Assembly (NCBI RefSeq): GCF_037811135.1
Contig: NZ_CP149130.1
Coordinates: 2,414,501-2,478,500, forward strand
Source of the DNA: Aeromonas rivipollensis
GTDB taxonomy: Bacteria; Pseudomonadota; Gammaproteobacteria; Enterobacterales; Aeromonadaceae
DNA length: 64,000 nucleotides
Direction of reading: 5' to 3'
The position numbers were made by a program, and so were the translations under genes. The notes beneath the pieces were generated by a model, which ran no database searches, was not told the DNA's origin, and saw only the letters and a program-made list of their open reading frames with translations. Each line of letters opens with the position of its first letter. Positions within the stretch are counted from its first letter, which is position 1. This document shows positions 34,931-46,856 of the stretch, in pieces.

Positions 34931-36505
34931 ATGCTATCTCACTGGCTGCTGAGGTTTGATCTCCATCGCCTCATCCTGGCCCTGGCCGTGCTCGGCGTGC
35001 TGGCCACCTTCGGCAACAGCTTCTACGCCATCCATCAGGCACAGCGACAGCTGCTGATCGACAGTACCCTGGAGGCCAACCGTGTCTATGCCACCAAGCT
35101 GGCCGCCTCCACCGCGGCCATGCTGAACGCGGCCCAGCAGCAGCTTGCCTACAGCGCCACCCTGCTGGCGCCGCTGCTGCATGCCAATGACGTCAAGGGG
35201 CTGGAGCAGGAGGTGGCCCAGCTGCGCGAGCGCACCAACACCTTCAACTCGGTGGCCGTCGTGAACACCGAGGCCACCATAGTCGCCGTCTCCCCCGAGG
35301 CCCTGAAGGTCAAAGGGGCCAAGCTCAGCTCCCGCAGCGCCCGCCAGAGTCTGGCCAGCCGGAAGCCGCTCATCTCTGACCCGCTCATCGCCCTCTCCGG
35401 CAACTACCTCATCAGCCTCTCCTATCCGATCTTTTTGGCCGACGGGCGCTTCCTCGGCTTCGTGGCTGGCAGCATCTACCTGGAATCCGCCAGCGTGCTC
35501 TCCGGCCTGCTGGGCCAGCACTATTATCAGGACGGCTCCTACCTCTACGTGGTCGACCGGCAAAGGACGCTGATCTACCACCCCAACCCCAAGCGCATCG
35601 GCCAGAAGATAGGTGACAATGCGGTGGTGGACGAGGTGTTGCAGGGGCGGCAGGGAGCGCAAAGCGTGCTCAACTCCCGGGGGAGCGAGATGCTGGCGGG
35701 CTTCGCCCCCGTGGCCGGTGCCGGCTGGGGAGTGGTGGCCCAGCGCCCCCGCAGCGCCACCCTGGCCGGGCTGGATCAACAGATGCTCGAGATCCTCAAG
35801 GGGATGATCCCGGTCACCCTCTTCATCCTCTTCGTCATCTGGCTCTCGGCCACCGCCATTGCCAGGCCGCTGCGGCAACTGGCCAACAGGGCCAGGCTGA
35901 TGGATCAGCAGGAGGCGGCCTCCAACATCTCCGGCATCCGCGCCTGGTACTTCGAGGCGGCCCAGTTGAAACTGGCCATCCTCAAGGGGCTGGGGTTGCT
36001 CAACACCAAGATTGACCAGTTGCATACCGACAGCCACACCGACCCCATGACGGGCCTCTTCAACCGGCGGGCCATGCAGCAGATGCTGGACGACTATCAG
36101 GCGCAATCCCGGCCGCTGGCGGTCATCGCCCTCGATATCGATCACTTCAAGGGGATCAACGACCACTTCGGTCACGACGTCGGGGACGCCGTCATCGTCG
36201 CCCTGGCGACCCTGATGCAGCGGGATCTGCGTGCCGATGCCGCCCTGTGCCGCAGCGGCGGCGAGGAGTTCCTGCTGCTGCTGCCCGGCGTCTCCCTGGT
36301 GCAGGCGCAGCGGATCGCCGAGCGGCTGCGGCTGACGGTGGCGGGCCACGAGATGGAGCAGGCCGGGCGCATCACCATCTCCCTCGGGGTCGCCCACTGG
36401 CCGGGGGATGCCAGCGATCTCGGTGCCGTGCTCAAGCAGGCGGACAAGGCGCTCTATCAGGCCAAGCACAGGGGCCGCAACTGCGTGGTGGTGGCCGGCG
36501 CCTGA
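34931..36505 (+). CDS. Membrane-bound diguanylate cyclase (dCACHE-GGDEF)
   Basis: A 524-residue protein. It has a first membrane helix (about residues 11-30), a large periplasmic dCACHE-like sensor (about 40-290, with SYPIFLADGRFLGFVAG), a second helix (MIPVTLFILFVIWLSATAIA) and a short linker. A C-terminal GGDEF domain starts at DPMTGLFNRRAM. The active-site loop reads SGGEEF (about 443-447), so it should make c-di-GMP. The RxxD inhibitory site is not in register (RADAALCRSGG), so product inhibition may be weak. It is convergent with the Omp85-like gene (10 bp apart). Confidence 0.88.
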   Translation: MLSHWLLRFDLHRLILALAVLGVLATFGNSFYAIHQAQRQLLIDSTLEANRVYATKLAASTAAMLNAAQQQLAYSATLLAPLLHANDVKGLEQEVAQLRERTNTFNSVAVVNTEATIVAVSPEALKVKGAKLSSRSARQSLASRKPLISDPLIALSGNYLISLSYPIFLADGRFLGFVAGSIYLESASVLSGLLGQHYYQDGSYLYVVDRQRTLIYHPNPKRIGQKIGDNAVVDEVLQGRQGAQSVLNSRGSEMLAGFAPVAGAGWGVVAQRPRSATLAGLDQQMLEILKGMIPVTLFILFVIWLSATAIARPLRQLANRARLMDQQEAASNISGIRAWYFEAAQLKLAILKGLGLLNTKIDQLHTDSHTDPMTGLFNRRAMQQMLDDYQAQSRPLAVIALDIDHFKGINDHFGHDVGDAVIVALATLMQRDLRADAALCRSGGEEFLLLLPGVSLVQAQRIAERLRLTVAGHEMEQAGRITISLGVAHWPGDASDLGAVLKQADKALYQAKHRGRNCVVVAGA

Positions 36506-36515
36506 GGCCCCGGCG

Positions 36516-37640
36516 TCAGAAGCTGTAGCCCATCTTGAGATAGATGCCCGCGTTGTCGTCCTTGCCCATCGCATACTCGAGGTTGGCGACTATGCCCGCC
36601 TCCGGCTTGAGCAGATACTGCACCCCCGCCCCCCAGGCCGGGTAGACATTGTCGCTGTCACCACAGTCCAGAGACTCCCCGTTCACGGCGTCGCCGTAGA
36701 GACAGGCCACCCCGGCGAAGGCGGTGAGGGTCCAGCGTTCGGCGAGCTGGTAGCGCTCCTCGACCTCCAGCGCCGACATGTGCTGGCCCAGGTACTCCCC
36801 CGGGGTGTAGCCACGCAGGTAGATGGGGGAATAGGAGCCACTCGGTGCGTTGTGGGAGAACTGGTTGCGATTGCGCCAGGCGAGCACATTGCCATCCCCG
36901 TGACTCCAGTAGCCCCGATAGTCGACCCGATAGATGTCAAAGTCCCCTTCTCCCCCCAGCCCTTCCCGATAGGCCAGGTTGTTGACGTTCAAATACCAGC
37001 CCCTGGTCGCGCTGAAGTCGCTGTCCCGGGAGTCGTGCTGCACCACCAGCCCGAGTCCCCCCGAGGTGAAGCCCGCCAGCCCCAGCTCGTCCAGGATCTG
37101 ATCCGACTCCAGATCCTGTCCCTGCACCTCGTAGTTGGAGTAGGCCGCCATGCCACCGACGAACCAGTCCCCCTCCACCCGATAGAGATAGCGCAGGAAG
37201 GCGGAGCGGAAGTTGTCGTTGGTCGCGAGGGCACGGCCGGTGCCGAGGTAATCCTGATAGCTGTTGTTGATGTCGCCAAGGATGACGCCACCGACGATGC
37301 GGTGGTGATCCGCCCCGAACGACGTCTTGGCGAAGGCGCTGGTGATGAGGGATGCCGAGGTGGTGTACTTGCCGGACAGGGTGAACAGCGAGGGGCGCGA
37401 GCCCTCATCGAACTGGTGCAGGTAACCCACCATCAGACCCGCCGCCGTGTCCAGCTTGGGGCTGGAGCTCAGCAGGGGCACGAACAGCCAGGGGGAGCGC
37501 TCGCCCGCCTTGGCCGCCTTTGCCTTTCGCTCGTCACAACGCGTCTGCGCCTCTTCCTTGGCGGGATCCGCCGCCATCGCGGGGCTGGCCGCCAGGATAA
37601 AGGCCAGGCCGGCCATCAGGGGGGAGATTGCATGGTGCAT
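36516..37640 (-). CDS. Omp85/BamA-family outer membrane beta-barrel protein without POTRA domains
   Basis: A 374-residue protein with a signal peptide (LMAGLAFILAASPAMA, cleaved near residue 24). A short charged segment then leads directly into beta strands. Repeated amphipathic strands, GLGLVVQHDSRDSDFSATRGWYL (the family 'DxR...RG' motif), RGY and a C-terminal ...GIYLKMGYSF ending in Phe mark a surface-antigen (D15) barrel. Full BamA/TamA proteins carry POTRA repeats; here only the barrel is present. Such small members may be lipid or protein translocases or patatin-like relatives; the role is unknown. Confidence 0.8.
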   Translation of the reverse strand: MHHAISPLMAGLAFILAASPAMAADPAKEEAQTRCDERKAKAAKAGERSPWLFVPLLSSSPKLDTAAGLMVGYLHQFDEGSRPSLFTLSGKYTTSASLITSAFAKTSFGADHHRIVGGVILGDINNSYQDYLGTGRALATNDNFRSAFLRYLYRVEGDWFVGGMAAYSNYEVQGQDLESDQILDELGLAGFTSGGLGLVVQHDSRDSDFSATRGWYLNVNNLAYREGLGGEGDFDIYRVDYRGYWSHGDGNVLAWRNRNQFSHNAPSGSYSPIYLRGYTPGEYLGQHMSALEVEERYQLAERWTLTAFAGVACLYGDAVNGESLDCGDSDNVYPAWGAGVQYLLKPEAGIVANLEYAMGKDDNAGIYLKMGYSF

Positions 37641-37860
37641 CTGTGGGTTCCGCACGGGATCGCGCACGGCAAAGCGGCGGCGCTGGGCCACCCTGCTCGG
37701 CAGGCACGTCGGGGTTCAGGTTGCCGGCCGCCTTGCATCAGGGGCCGGAAGAGGGCCGCAGCATAGCGGCATCCCCCGACCCCGACCACCGCAAGATGGT
37801 GCGCCATACAATCGCCGTACAGCTTCGGCAAACGAGAGGACCCGGCGAATAGCGGGCATG

Positions 37861-37886
37861 AAAAAACCCCTGCCTGGGCAGGGGTT
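37861..37886 (-). terminator. Terminator of the FdhF/YdeP-like gene
   Basis: AACCCCTGCC (37865-37874) pairs with GGCAGGGGTT (37877-37886). On the minus strand the stem is followed by TTTTTT. Confidence 0.9.
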
Positions 37887-37900
37887 CGGAGCGCGGACGC

Positions 37901-40181
<2,281 letters not shown>

Positions 40182-40198
<17 letters not shown>

Positions 40199-40967
40199 GG
40201 GAATCTCCGAACTGATCCTGGGCGCGGGGGCTGGCATAGCAGACCGGGGCATCGGATCTGGGCACATGAATGAGGGTCAGGTTGTATTTCAGGGCCAGTC
40301 GCACCGCGAGCTGGCTGGGAGAAGCAAGGCTGATGAGGTGGGCGGCGCCAAATTGCACCGCCTTGTGAATGAGTTCGCTGCCGCAGCGGCTGGTGATGAC
40401 CAGGGTGTGGGCCTGCACCGGCTGGCGCAGCTGCATGCCGATGAGCTTGTCCAGGGCATTGTGGCGGCCTATGTCTTCCCGGCAGGCCAGGATCTCGCCG
40501 CGCTCATTGAGTGCCAGGGCGGCATGGAGGGCGCCGCTCTGGCGAGCCTTGCTCTGCCAGGGGGCGATGCGCTCACGCAAGTCCCGCAGACGCGCGGTAT
40601 CCAAGGGGGCGCCCGGGGTCAGCGGGGTCAACTCGGGCAGCGCATGCTCTATGGCCTCCACCCCGCAGATGCCGCAGCCGCTCGCCCCGGCCAGGCGACG
40701 CTTGCGTCGGCCAAGCGCAGCCAGGCAGCGGTTGGCGATGGTGATGTCGAGCACCACCCCCTGCTCCGAAGAGATGCTCTGAATATCGTGCACATCGTGA
40801 TTGCCTCCTATGATGCCCTCGCCAAACAGGAAGCCGATGGCGAAGTCGTCGAGATCATCCGGGGTGGCCATCATGACGGCGTGGTTGATGCCATTGATGT
40901 TGACGGACACGGCCACCTCTTCCACCAGCTCATCCAGCCTGGGCAACCGTGAATTGAATGGGATCAT
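40182..40967 (-). CDS. fdhD: FdhD sulfur carrier for formate dehydrogenase activation
   Basis: A 261-residue FdhD protein. It takes sulfur from IscS and inserts it into the molybdenum cofactor of formate dehydrogenases. The GCGICG motif (Cys98 and Cys101) holds the transfer cysteines. DIGRHNALDKLIG and TSRCGSELIHKAV are the other family blocks. The stop lies inside the start of the molybdoenzyme gene (17-bp overlap), so the two are coupled. A LysR gene (41128) is divergent and likely controls both. Confidence 0.92.
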
Positions 40968-41127
40968 GCGAGACGCTTATAACGTGTATTCGGGCCTCAA
41001 GTTTAGATAAGTCGCTCCCCCAAAACCAATGAAACAAATCTATTCACCAATAGGAAACCTCTATTGCCATGGCGATGTCGATTGATTAACTTTGTCAGCC
41101 ATCCTCCATGCCAATCGCCCCTCTTCG

Positions 41128-42006
41128 ATGAACATCAAGCAGTTGCACTATTTCTACGAGCTGGCCCAGCACCGTCACTTCGCCAAGGCGGCCAAGGCCT
41201 GCTTCATCACCCAGCCGACCCTGTCCGCCAGCATCACGGCGCTGGAAAAATCCCTCGGCACCGAGCTGGTGGTGCGCAACAGCCAGTTCGTGGCGCTGAC
41301 CCAGGCGGGGGAAGTGGTGCTGCGCCACGCCGAGCGCATGCTGCTGGAGCAGGACGCCATGCGCCAGGAGCTGAGCCTGTTTGGCGGCGCGCTCTCGGGG
41401 GTCCTGCGCATCGGCATGGTGCCCCAGTCGAGCATCGACATTATGCCGCTGCTCAAGCGCTTCAACGACGCCTTCCCCAAGGTCAGCCTGCGCCTGTCGG
41501 TGATGACCCACGGCACCCTGCTCGAGCAGCTGGATCTGCACCAGACCGACATCGGCCTCGGCTTTGACGAGCTGCTCACCGAGCATCAGCGCCGCTCCCT
41601 CGACGTCCAACTGCGCCACCCCAACCCCATGGCGCTGCTGGGGCCCCTGCCCCCGCACCTCTCCCCGAGCCAGCCCCTGAGGCTGGCGGACTTGCAGGAT
41701 CTCCCCCTGATACTGCCGAGCGCCACTATGCAGTTTCGCCGCTACCTCGACGAGGCCGCCGCCCGTCAGCAGCTCAGCCTGCGGGTGGTGCTGGAGACAG
41801 ACTCCCTGTTCCACCTGGCCAACGGGGTGAGCCACGGGCTCGGCTGCGCCGTGGTCAGTGCCGGCATCGCCGCCACCGCCCACCAACTCTTCAAGCTGCC
41901 CTGCCAACCCCTGGTCGATGCGAGCGCCGGCACCATCGCCTTCATCACCCGCAAGCACAGCGTCACCCCCGCCATGCGGGCCTTTCTCGCCGAGGCCGGG
42001 GCATAG
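41128..42006 (+). CDS. LysR-family regulator, divergent from fdhD
   Basis: A 292-residue LysR protein starting MNIKQLHYFYELAQHRHFAKAAK, HTH ITQPTLSASITALEKSLG. Its closest group by recall is OxyR/CynR-like. The effector domain contains DLHQTDIGLGFDE. It is divergent from fdhD with a 160-bp AT-richer gap (40968-41127), the expected operator site. A hairpin GGCAGCCC...GGGCTGCC without T-run lies just after the gene. Confidence 0.87.
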   Translation: MNIKQLHYFYELAQHRHFAKAAKACFITQPTLSASITALEKSLGTELVVRNSQFVALTQAGEVVLRHAERMLLEQDAMRQELSLFGGALSGVLRIGMVPQSSIDIMPLLKRFNDAFPKVSLRLSVMTHGTLLEQLDLHQTDIGLGFDELLTEHQRRSLDVQLRHPNPMALLGPLPPHLSPSQPLRLADLQDLPLILPSATMQFRRYLDEAAARQQLSLRVVLETDSLFHLANGVSHGLGCAVVSAGIAATAHQLFKLPCQPLVDASAGTIAFITRKHSVTPAMRAFLAEAGA

Positions 42007-42069
42007 AAAAGGCAGCCCACCCGGGGCTGCCTGCATATAGAGAATGGGGACCTGGCCCCTTGAATGGCG

Positions 42070-42921
42070 TCAGCGCGCCCCTTGCTGCTGGTCCAGCGCC
42101 GTGATGAAGGCGCTCGCCAGGGCCCGGTCGGAGAAGGGGTTCTGGCCGGTGATGAGTTCGCGATCGCTCACCACGCCGGGTTGCCAGGGGGCCACGAACT
42201 GCATCTTGCCACCGGCTTGCGCCATGGCCTGCGCCGGGTAGTAGCGCAGCTTGTCACCCTTGAGCGAGCCTTCGAATACCGCCTCCTCTTCGTCGGAGAA
42301 GATGGTCATCCTGTAACCGTCGTAGATCCACTCCCCGGCGCCGCCCGCCTTCCCTGCGATGACGGCCTGCTCGAACCCGGCCGGATCCCCCTGCGCCGCC
42401 AGCAGCGCGATGGGGCCGTGGCAGATGGCCGCGGTGGGCTTCTGACTGTCATGGAAATGGCGCAGCAGGGTGCCCACCTCGGGATCCGTGGCGAGATCAA
42501 TGAGGGGGGCATGGCCGCCCGGGATGAACAGGCCGGCATAGCGCTCGGGGCCCGCTTTCAACACCGCATTCAGGGATTTCACCTCGCCGGTGGCGAGCAG
42601 AGCATCCACCACGGCACCGATGCGCCCCATCTCCTGCTTGCTCCCCCCAAAGTACTTGGGATCCACCGACCCCCGATCGGCCTGTGGCCGATTTCCCTTG
42701 GGGGTCACTATGGTCAGGGCATAGCCCGCATCCAGCAAGGCGGCGGCAGGCACCCCCAGCTCATTGAGGTAATAACCGGACGTCAATGTCTTGCCCTCTT
42801 TGAGCGGCAACGCTGTCTCGCTCGAGAGCAGGACCAGGACCTCTCCCTTGGGCGCCGCGCTGGCCGCGGCCGAGGTTGCCAGCAGCAGTGACGCCAGCAG
42901 GGCCTTGAGGGTGTTCTTCAT
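42070..42921 (-). CDS. Periplasmic DJ-1/PfpI-family (class I glutamine amidotransferase-like) protein
   Basis: A 283-residue protein. A signal peptide (MKNTLKALLASLLLATSAAA, cleavage near ASA-AP at 22) precedes a DJ-1/PfpI domain. The nucleophile elbow is AAICHGP (Cys167, His168); PGGHAPLIDL holds the usual Glu-substituting loop. Cytoplasmic homologues such as Hsp31/HchA act as glyoxalases or deglycases; a secreted form is less common. Function here is inferred. It diverges from a LysR gene (43040), a pairing often seen for stress-responsive PfpI proteins. Confidence 0.82.
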   Translation of the reverse strand: MKNTLKALLASLLLATSAAASAAPKGEVLVLLSSETALPLKEGKTLTSGYYLNELGVPAAALLDAGYALTIVTPKGNRPQADRGSVDPKYFGGSKQEMGRIGAVVDALLATGEVKSLNAVLKAGPERYAGLFIPGGHAPLIDLATDPEVGTLLRHFHDSQKPTAAICHGPIALLAAQGDPAGFEQAVIAGKAGGAGEWIYDGYRMTIFSDEEEAVFEGSLKGDKLRYYPAQAMAQAGGKMQFVAPWQPGVVSDRELITGQNPFSDRALASAFITALDQQQGAR

Positions 42922-43039
42922 CTTGATACTCCTTGGATTGGACTGTGATCGCTCAAACGGCAAGGGCGCCGCGTTGGATGAAGAATTTACTGATTACCTT
43001 TCGGCTAATAAACTGACACCATTGAACTTGTTTATTTAC

Positions 43040-43966
43040 ATGGATGAATATATGTCCCGTGCCTTCGACCCCGTTCAGCTCGGCAGCATAGAGCTCTTTT
43101 GCAAGGCGGCCGAGCTTGGCAGCTTCACCGCCACGGCCCAGGTGCTGGGGGTGACGCCAGCCTCGGTGAGCCGCTCCATCCAGCGCATCGAAGCCAGGCT
43201 GGGCGTCAAACTCTTCAATCGCACCACCCGCAGCGTGCGCCTCACCGACGACGGTGAGCTGTATCGGGCGCAGTGCCAGCAGGCCCTCGATCAGATTGCC
43301 GAGGCCGAGCGGGCCATCACCGGCCGCCAGCGTCATCCAAAGGGGTTGCTGCGGGTCAGCGTAGGCACCGTCTATGCCCACCACCGCCTGGTGCCCCTGC
43401 TCCCCGCTTTCATGGCCACCTATCCCGAGGTCGAGATCGAGCTCAATGTCTCGAACAGAAACATCGACTTCGTGGAGGACGGTTACGATCTCGCCATTCG
43501 TCTGGGTGAGCCGCGCGACTCCCGGGTGATCGCCCGCAAGCTGGAGGAGGCCAGCGTCGGGGTCTTCTGCTCCCCCGACTACGCCGCTCGCCGTCCTCCC
43601 CCGACCTCCCTGGCTGCGCTGCACCAGCACGATCTGATCCAGTTCATCACCCCCAGCACGGGGCGCCCCTTCCCCTGGAGCTTCATCGATGACAAGGGGC
43701 TGCCCGTCGATGTCAGTGTCCACAGTCGACAACGGGTGCTGGAGGATGTGCTGGCGGGCCTGGGCTGGGCGGTGGCAGGGGGCGGCTTGTTCCAGATCTA
43801 CCATTTTGTGGCGGCAGAGGCACTCCGCCAGGGCAAGCTGGTGGAAGTCATGACCCCCTTTGCGGGGCGATCCCGCCCCTTCTACGCCCTCTATCCCCAG
43901 CATCGCCACCTCTCGACCCGGGTACGGGCCTTCGTGGATTACCTGCTGGCGGCGGTGCGCCCCTGA
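43040..43966 (+). CDS. LysR-family regulator, divergent from the DJ-1/PfpI gene
   Basis: A 308-residue LysR protein of the CrgA/YhjC-like clade: FDPVQLGSIELFCKAAELGSF, HTH VTPASVSRSIQRIEARLG, effector NRNIDFVEDGYDLAIRLGEP. Two in-frame ATGs (43040 and 43052) fit; neither has a strong ribosome site, and I use the outer one. It is divergent from the DJ-1/PfpI gene over 118 bp of AT-rich DNA. A terminator with T-run follows at 43970. Confidence 0.85.
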   Translation: MDEYMSRAFDPVQLGSIELFCKAAELGSFTATAQVLGVTPASVSRSIQRIEARLGVKLFNRTTRSVRLTDDGELYRAQCQQALDQIAEAERAITGRQRHPKGLLRVSVGTVYAHHRLVPLLPAFMATYPEVEIELNVSNRNIDFVEDGYDLAIRLGEPRDSRVIARKLEEASVGVFCSPDYAARRPPPTSLAALHQHDLIQFITPSTGRPFPWSFIDDKGLPVDVSVHSRQRVLEDVLAGLGWAVAGGGLFQIYHFVAAEALRQGKLVEVMTPFAGRSRPFYALYPQHRHLSTRVRAFVDYLLAAVRP

Positions 43967-43969
43967 GAC

Positions 43970-43995
43970 AAGGGCCCCTCGCCCTTTCCTTTTTA
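43970..43995 (+). terminator. Terminator after the LysR gene
   Basis: AGGGC (43971-43975) pairs with GCCCT (43981-43985) with a flanking A-T pair, followed by TT then C and five T's. Confidence 0.65.
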
Positions 43996-44297
43996 CATAG
44001 CTGTGCGCGCCAGGCTGGCGCCACCGCACCTGATCATCCTTCTTCTGGGGTGAGCCGGGCGGCGTCCACGACACCGACGCTGGATACCATGGCCACCAGA
44101 ATAAATATGCATAAAAATCAGTATAAGCATCTCGCCATATATGAACTTGTCTGCTGTTTGTATGAAGCATCATGCTGCTGAAAATTTTCTGTGAGCCACC
44201 TCCCGTCGTTAAACCCAAGAGCCTATAACCTTGACCCGTACAATAAAAACCTGACGCGTTCCGGTTTATTTCACCATGCATCACAAAGGAGTGTCAT
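43996..44297. other. AT-rich upstream region of the ytf operon
   Basis: No gene. From about 44090 the sequence is clearly AT-richer than its surroundings (for example AATAAATATGCATAAAA), as expected for the ytfQ promoter. A TGTGAGCC half-site could belong to a CRP site but the second half is poor. AAAGGAG precedes ytfQ. Confidence 0.5.
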
Positions 44298-45257
44298 ATG
44301 TATAAAAAAGTGAAACTGGCGGGCATTATCAGCACCCTTGTTCTCTCTGCCTCTGCATATTCTGCCGAGATGACGGTGGGCTTCTCTCAGATAGGCTCCG
44401 AGTCCGGCTGGCGGGCGGCGGAAACTTCGGTCGCCAAGACGGAAGCCCAGAAACGCGGCATCATTCTGAAAATTGCCGATGCCCAGCAGAAACAGGAGAA
44501 TCAGATAAAGGCCATTCGCTCCTTCATTGCCCAGGGGGTGGATGCCATCTTTATTGCCCCCGTGGTGCAGACCGGTTGGGATCCGGTATTGCAGGAGGCG
44601 AAAGAGGCAGAGATCCCGGTGTTCCTGCTGGATCGCAACATCACGGTGAAAGATGACGGCCTCTTCATGACCGGGGTCGCCGCAGACAGCGTCCACGAAG
44701 GGGCTGTGGCGGCCCAGTGGCTCATCAAGCAGCAGGATGGCAAGGCCTGCAACGTGGTGGAATTGCAAGGCACAGTGGGGGCCAGCGTGGCGCTGGATCG
44801 CAAGAAGGGCTTCCTCGACACCGTCGCGGCCGTGCCCACCATCAAGATCATCCGCACCCAGTCCGGCGACTTCACCCGCAGCAAGGGCAAGGAGGTGATG
44901 GAGAGCTTCATCAAGGCGGAAAATAACGGCAAGAATATTTGCGCCGTCTACGCCCACAACGACGACATGGCCATCGGCGCCATCCAGGCCATTAAAGAGG
45001 CCGGGCTGAAACCGGGCAGGGATATCAAGATCATCTCCATCGATGGGGTGCCGGATATTTTCAAGGCGATGATGGCCGGTGAAGCCAATGCCTCGGTGGA
45101 ATTGACGCCAAATATGGCAGGCCCCGCCTTCGATGCCCTGCTGGCCTATAAAAAGGATGGCGCCCTGCCCCCCAAACATATCAAGACGGAGTCTATTCTG
45201 TTCGAGCCTGAGAGTGCCGAAGCCCAGCTCGAGCTGAAAAAAGACATGGGTTATTAA
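44298..45257 (+). CDS. ytfQ: Galactofuranose-type ABC importer, periplasmic substrate-binding protein
   Basis: A 319-residue class B sugar-binding protein with a signal peptide (cleaved near AYS-AEM, residue 23). YtfQ of E. coli binds galactofuranose. FSQIGSESGWRAAET, the ligand-binding Asp/Arg region LLDRNITVKDDGLF and HNDDMAIGAIQAIKEAG match it closely. Three membrane-side genes for ATPase and two permeases follow in order, so this is the first gene of a complete importer operon. Codon use is somewhat less GC-biased than downstream genes. Confidence 0.92.
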   Translation: MYKKVKLAGIISTLVLSASAYSAEMTVGFSQIGSESGWRAAETSVAKTEAQKRGIILKIADAQQKQENQIKAIRSFIAQGVDAIFIAPVVQTGWDPVLQEAKEAEIPVFLLDRNITVKDDGLFMTGVAADSVHEGAVAAQWLIKQQDGKACNVVELQGTVGASVALDRKKGFLDTVAAVPTIKIIRTQSGDFTRSKGKEVMESFIKAENNGKNICAVYAHNDDMAIGAIQAIKEAGLKPGRDIKIISIDGVPDIFKAMMAGEANASVELTPNMAGPAFDALLAYKKDGALPPKHIKTESILFEPESAEAQLELKKDMGY

Positions 45258-45287
45258 TGCCGCTCGCCCACTGAGCCAGCCAGTCAA

Positions 45288-45328
45288 ATAACACGCCATA
45301 TCGGCTGGGTTGCGATATGGCGTGTTAT
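45288..45328 (+). promoter_or_regulatory. 16-bp hairpin between ytfQ and ytfR
   Basis: Perfect arms ATAACACGCCATATCG (45288-45303) and CGATATGGCGTGTTAT (45313-45328) with a 9-nt loop and no T-tract. It lies 30 bp after the ytfQ stop and 18 bp before the ytfR start. Such hairpins stabilise the binding-protein part of ABC operon messages or attenuate the rest, keeping the binding protein in excess. Confidence 0.85.
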
Positions 45329-45346
45329 ATCGGAGAGCCCCTATTC

Positions 45347-46855
45347 ATGTCAGAAAACACTCAGGATGTCCTGTTGAACGCCCGCGGGATCTGCAAGGCC
45401 TTTCCCGGGGTACGAGCCCTGCATCAGGTGGACTTCTCCCTGCGAAGGGGGGAGATCATGGCGCTGCTCGGCGAGAACGGCGCCGGAAAATCCACCCTGG
45501 TCAAGACCCTCACCGGCGTCTATCAGCCCGACGGGGGCCGCATCGAACTCGATGGAGTCCCCATCTCCCCGACGGACACAGCCCATGCCCAGCGCCTGGG
45601 GATAGGCACCGTCTATCAGGAGGTCAACCTGCTGCCGAACATGTCGGTGGCAGACAACCTCTTCATTGGTCACGAGCCCCGCCGCTTCGGTTTCATCGAC
45701 AGAGCCGCCATGACCCGGCAGGCCCGGGCCATCATGGCGGGATACGGCTTCGAGATGGATGTCACCCTGCCCCTCGGTCACTATTCGGTCGCCATGCAGC
45801 AGATAGTGGCCATCGCCAGGGCCATCTCCCTGTCTGCCAGGATCCTGATCCTCGATGAACCCACCGCCAGCCTGGATGCCAGCGAGGTGCAGATGCTGTT
45901 CTCCCTGATGGGGAACCTGAGGGACAAGGGGGTGAGCCTCATCTTCATCACCCATTTTCTCGATCAGGTCTACGCCATCAGCGATCGCATCACTGTGCTG
46001 CGCAACGGCGAGCTGGTCGGCACCCGCGATACCGCCGCGCTGCCACAACTGGAGCTGGTCAAGATGATGCTGGGGCATGAGCTTGACGACAATGCCCTCA
46101 AGCGGGCCGGCAAGACCCTGCGCAGCCACCAGCCCATGGTGTCGTTCAGGGGCTATGGCAAGCGCGGGGTCATAGCACCCTTCGACCTGGACGTCATGCC
46201 CGGTGAGATAGTGGGTCTCGCCGGCCTGCTCGGGTCGGGTCGCACCGAGACCGCCGAGCTGATGTTCGGCATAGTGCCAAGAGATGGTGGCGAGTGTCGG
46301 GTGCGGGGCAAGCCGGTGACTATCCGCTCCGCGCGCCAGGCGGCCGCCAACGGCTTCGGCTTCTGCCCGGAGGATCGCAAGAACGCCGGCATCATCGCCT
46401 CGGCCTCGGTGCGCGAGAACATGGTGCTGGCCCTGCAAGCCCAGCGGGGCTGGCTGCATCCCTTGTCCCGCAAGGAGCAGGACGAGATCAGCGCCCGCCT
46501 CATCGAACAGCTGGCCATCAAGACCCCGGGCCCGGAGCAACCCATCCAGTTTCTCTCAGGGGGCAACCAGCAGAAGGTGCTGCTGGCCCGCTGGCTGCTC
46601 ACCAAGCCGCAGTTCCTGATCCTGGACGAGCCCACCCGGGGCATCGACGTGGGGGCCCACGCCGAGATCATCCGCCTCATCGAATCCCTCTGCGCCAACG
46701 GGCTGGCCCTGCTGGTCATCTCCTCGGAGCTGGAGGAACTGGTGGGTTATGCCGATCGGGTGATAGTCCTGCGCGACAGAAAACAGGTGGCAGAGCTTGC
46801 GACGGACGCCCTCAGCGTCCCTGCCATCATGAACGCCATTGCATGTGAGGCCTGA
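45347..46855 (+). CDS. ytfR: Galactofuranose-type ABC importer, double ATPase
   Basis: A 502-residue protein with two ABC domains. Domain 1 has Walker A GENGAGKST, a degenerate signature (YSVAMQQ) and Walker B ILILDEPT. Domain 2 has a degenerate Walker A (GLLGSGRTE), a good signature LSGGNQQK and Walker B FLILDEPTRGID. This asymmetric pair is usual for the RbsA/YtfR carbohydrate uptake class. The ATG at 45347 is the family start. The hairpin upstream overlaps its leader, so message processing may set its level. Followed at once by ytfT (1-base gap). Confidence 0.92.
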   Translation: MSENTQDVLLNARGICKAFPGVRALHQVDFSLRRGEIMALLGENGAGKSTLVKTLTGVYQPDGGRIELDGVPISPTDTAHAQRLGIGTVYQEVNLLPNMSVADNLFIGHEPRRFGFIDRAAMTRQARAIMAGYGFEMDVTLPLGHYSVAMQQIVAIARAISLSARILILDEPTASLDASEVQMLFSLMGNLRDKGVSLIFITHFLDQVYAISDRITVLRNGELVGTRDTAALPQLELVKMMLGHELDDNALKRAGKTLRSHQPMVSFRGYGKRGVIAPFDLDVMPGEIVGLAGLLGSGRTETAELMFGIVPRDGGECRVRGKPVTIRSARQAAANGFGFCPEDRKNAGIIASASVRENMVLALQAQRGWLHPLSRKEQDEISARLIEQLAIKTPGPEQPIQFLSGGNQQKVLLARWLLTKPQFLILDEPTRGIDVGAHAEIIRLIESLCANGLALLVISSELEELVGYADRVIVLRDRKQVAELATDALSVPAIMNAIACEA

Positions 46856-46856
46856 T

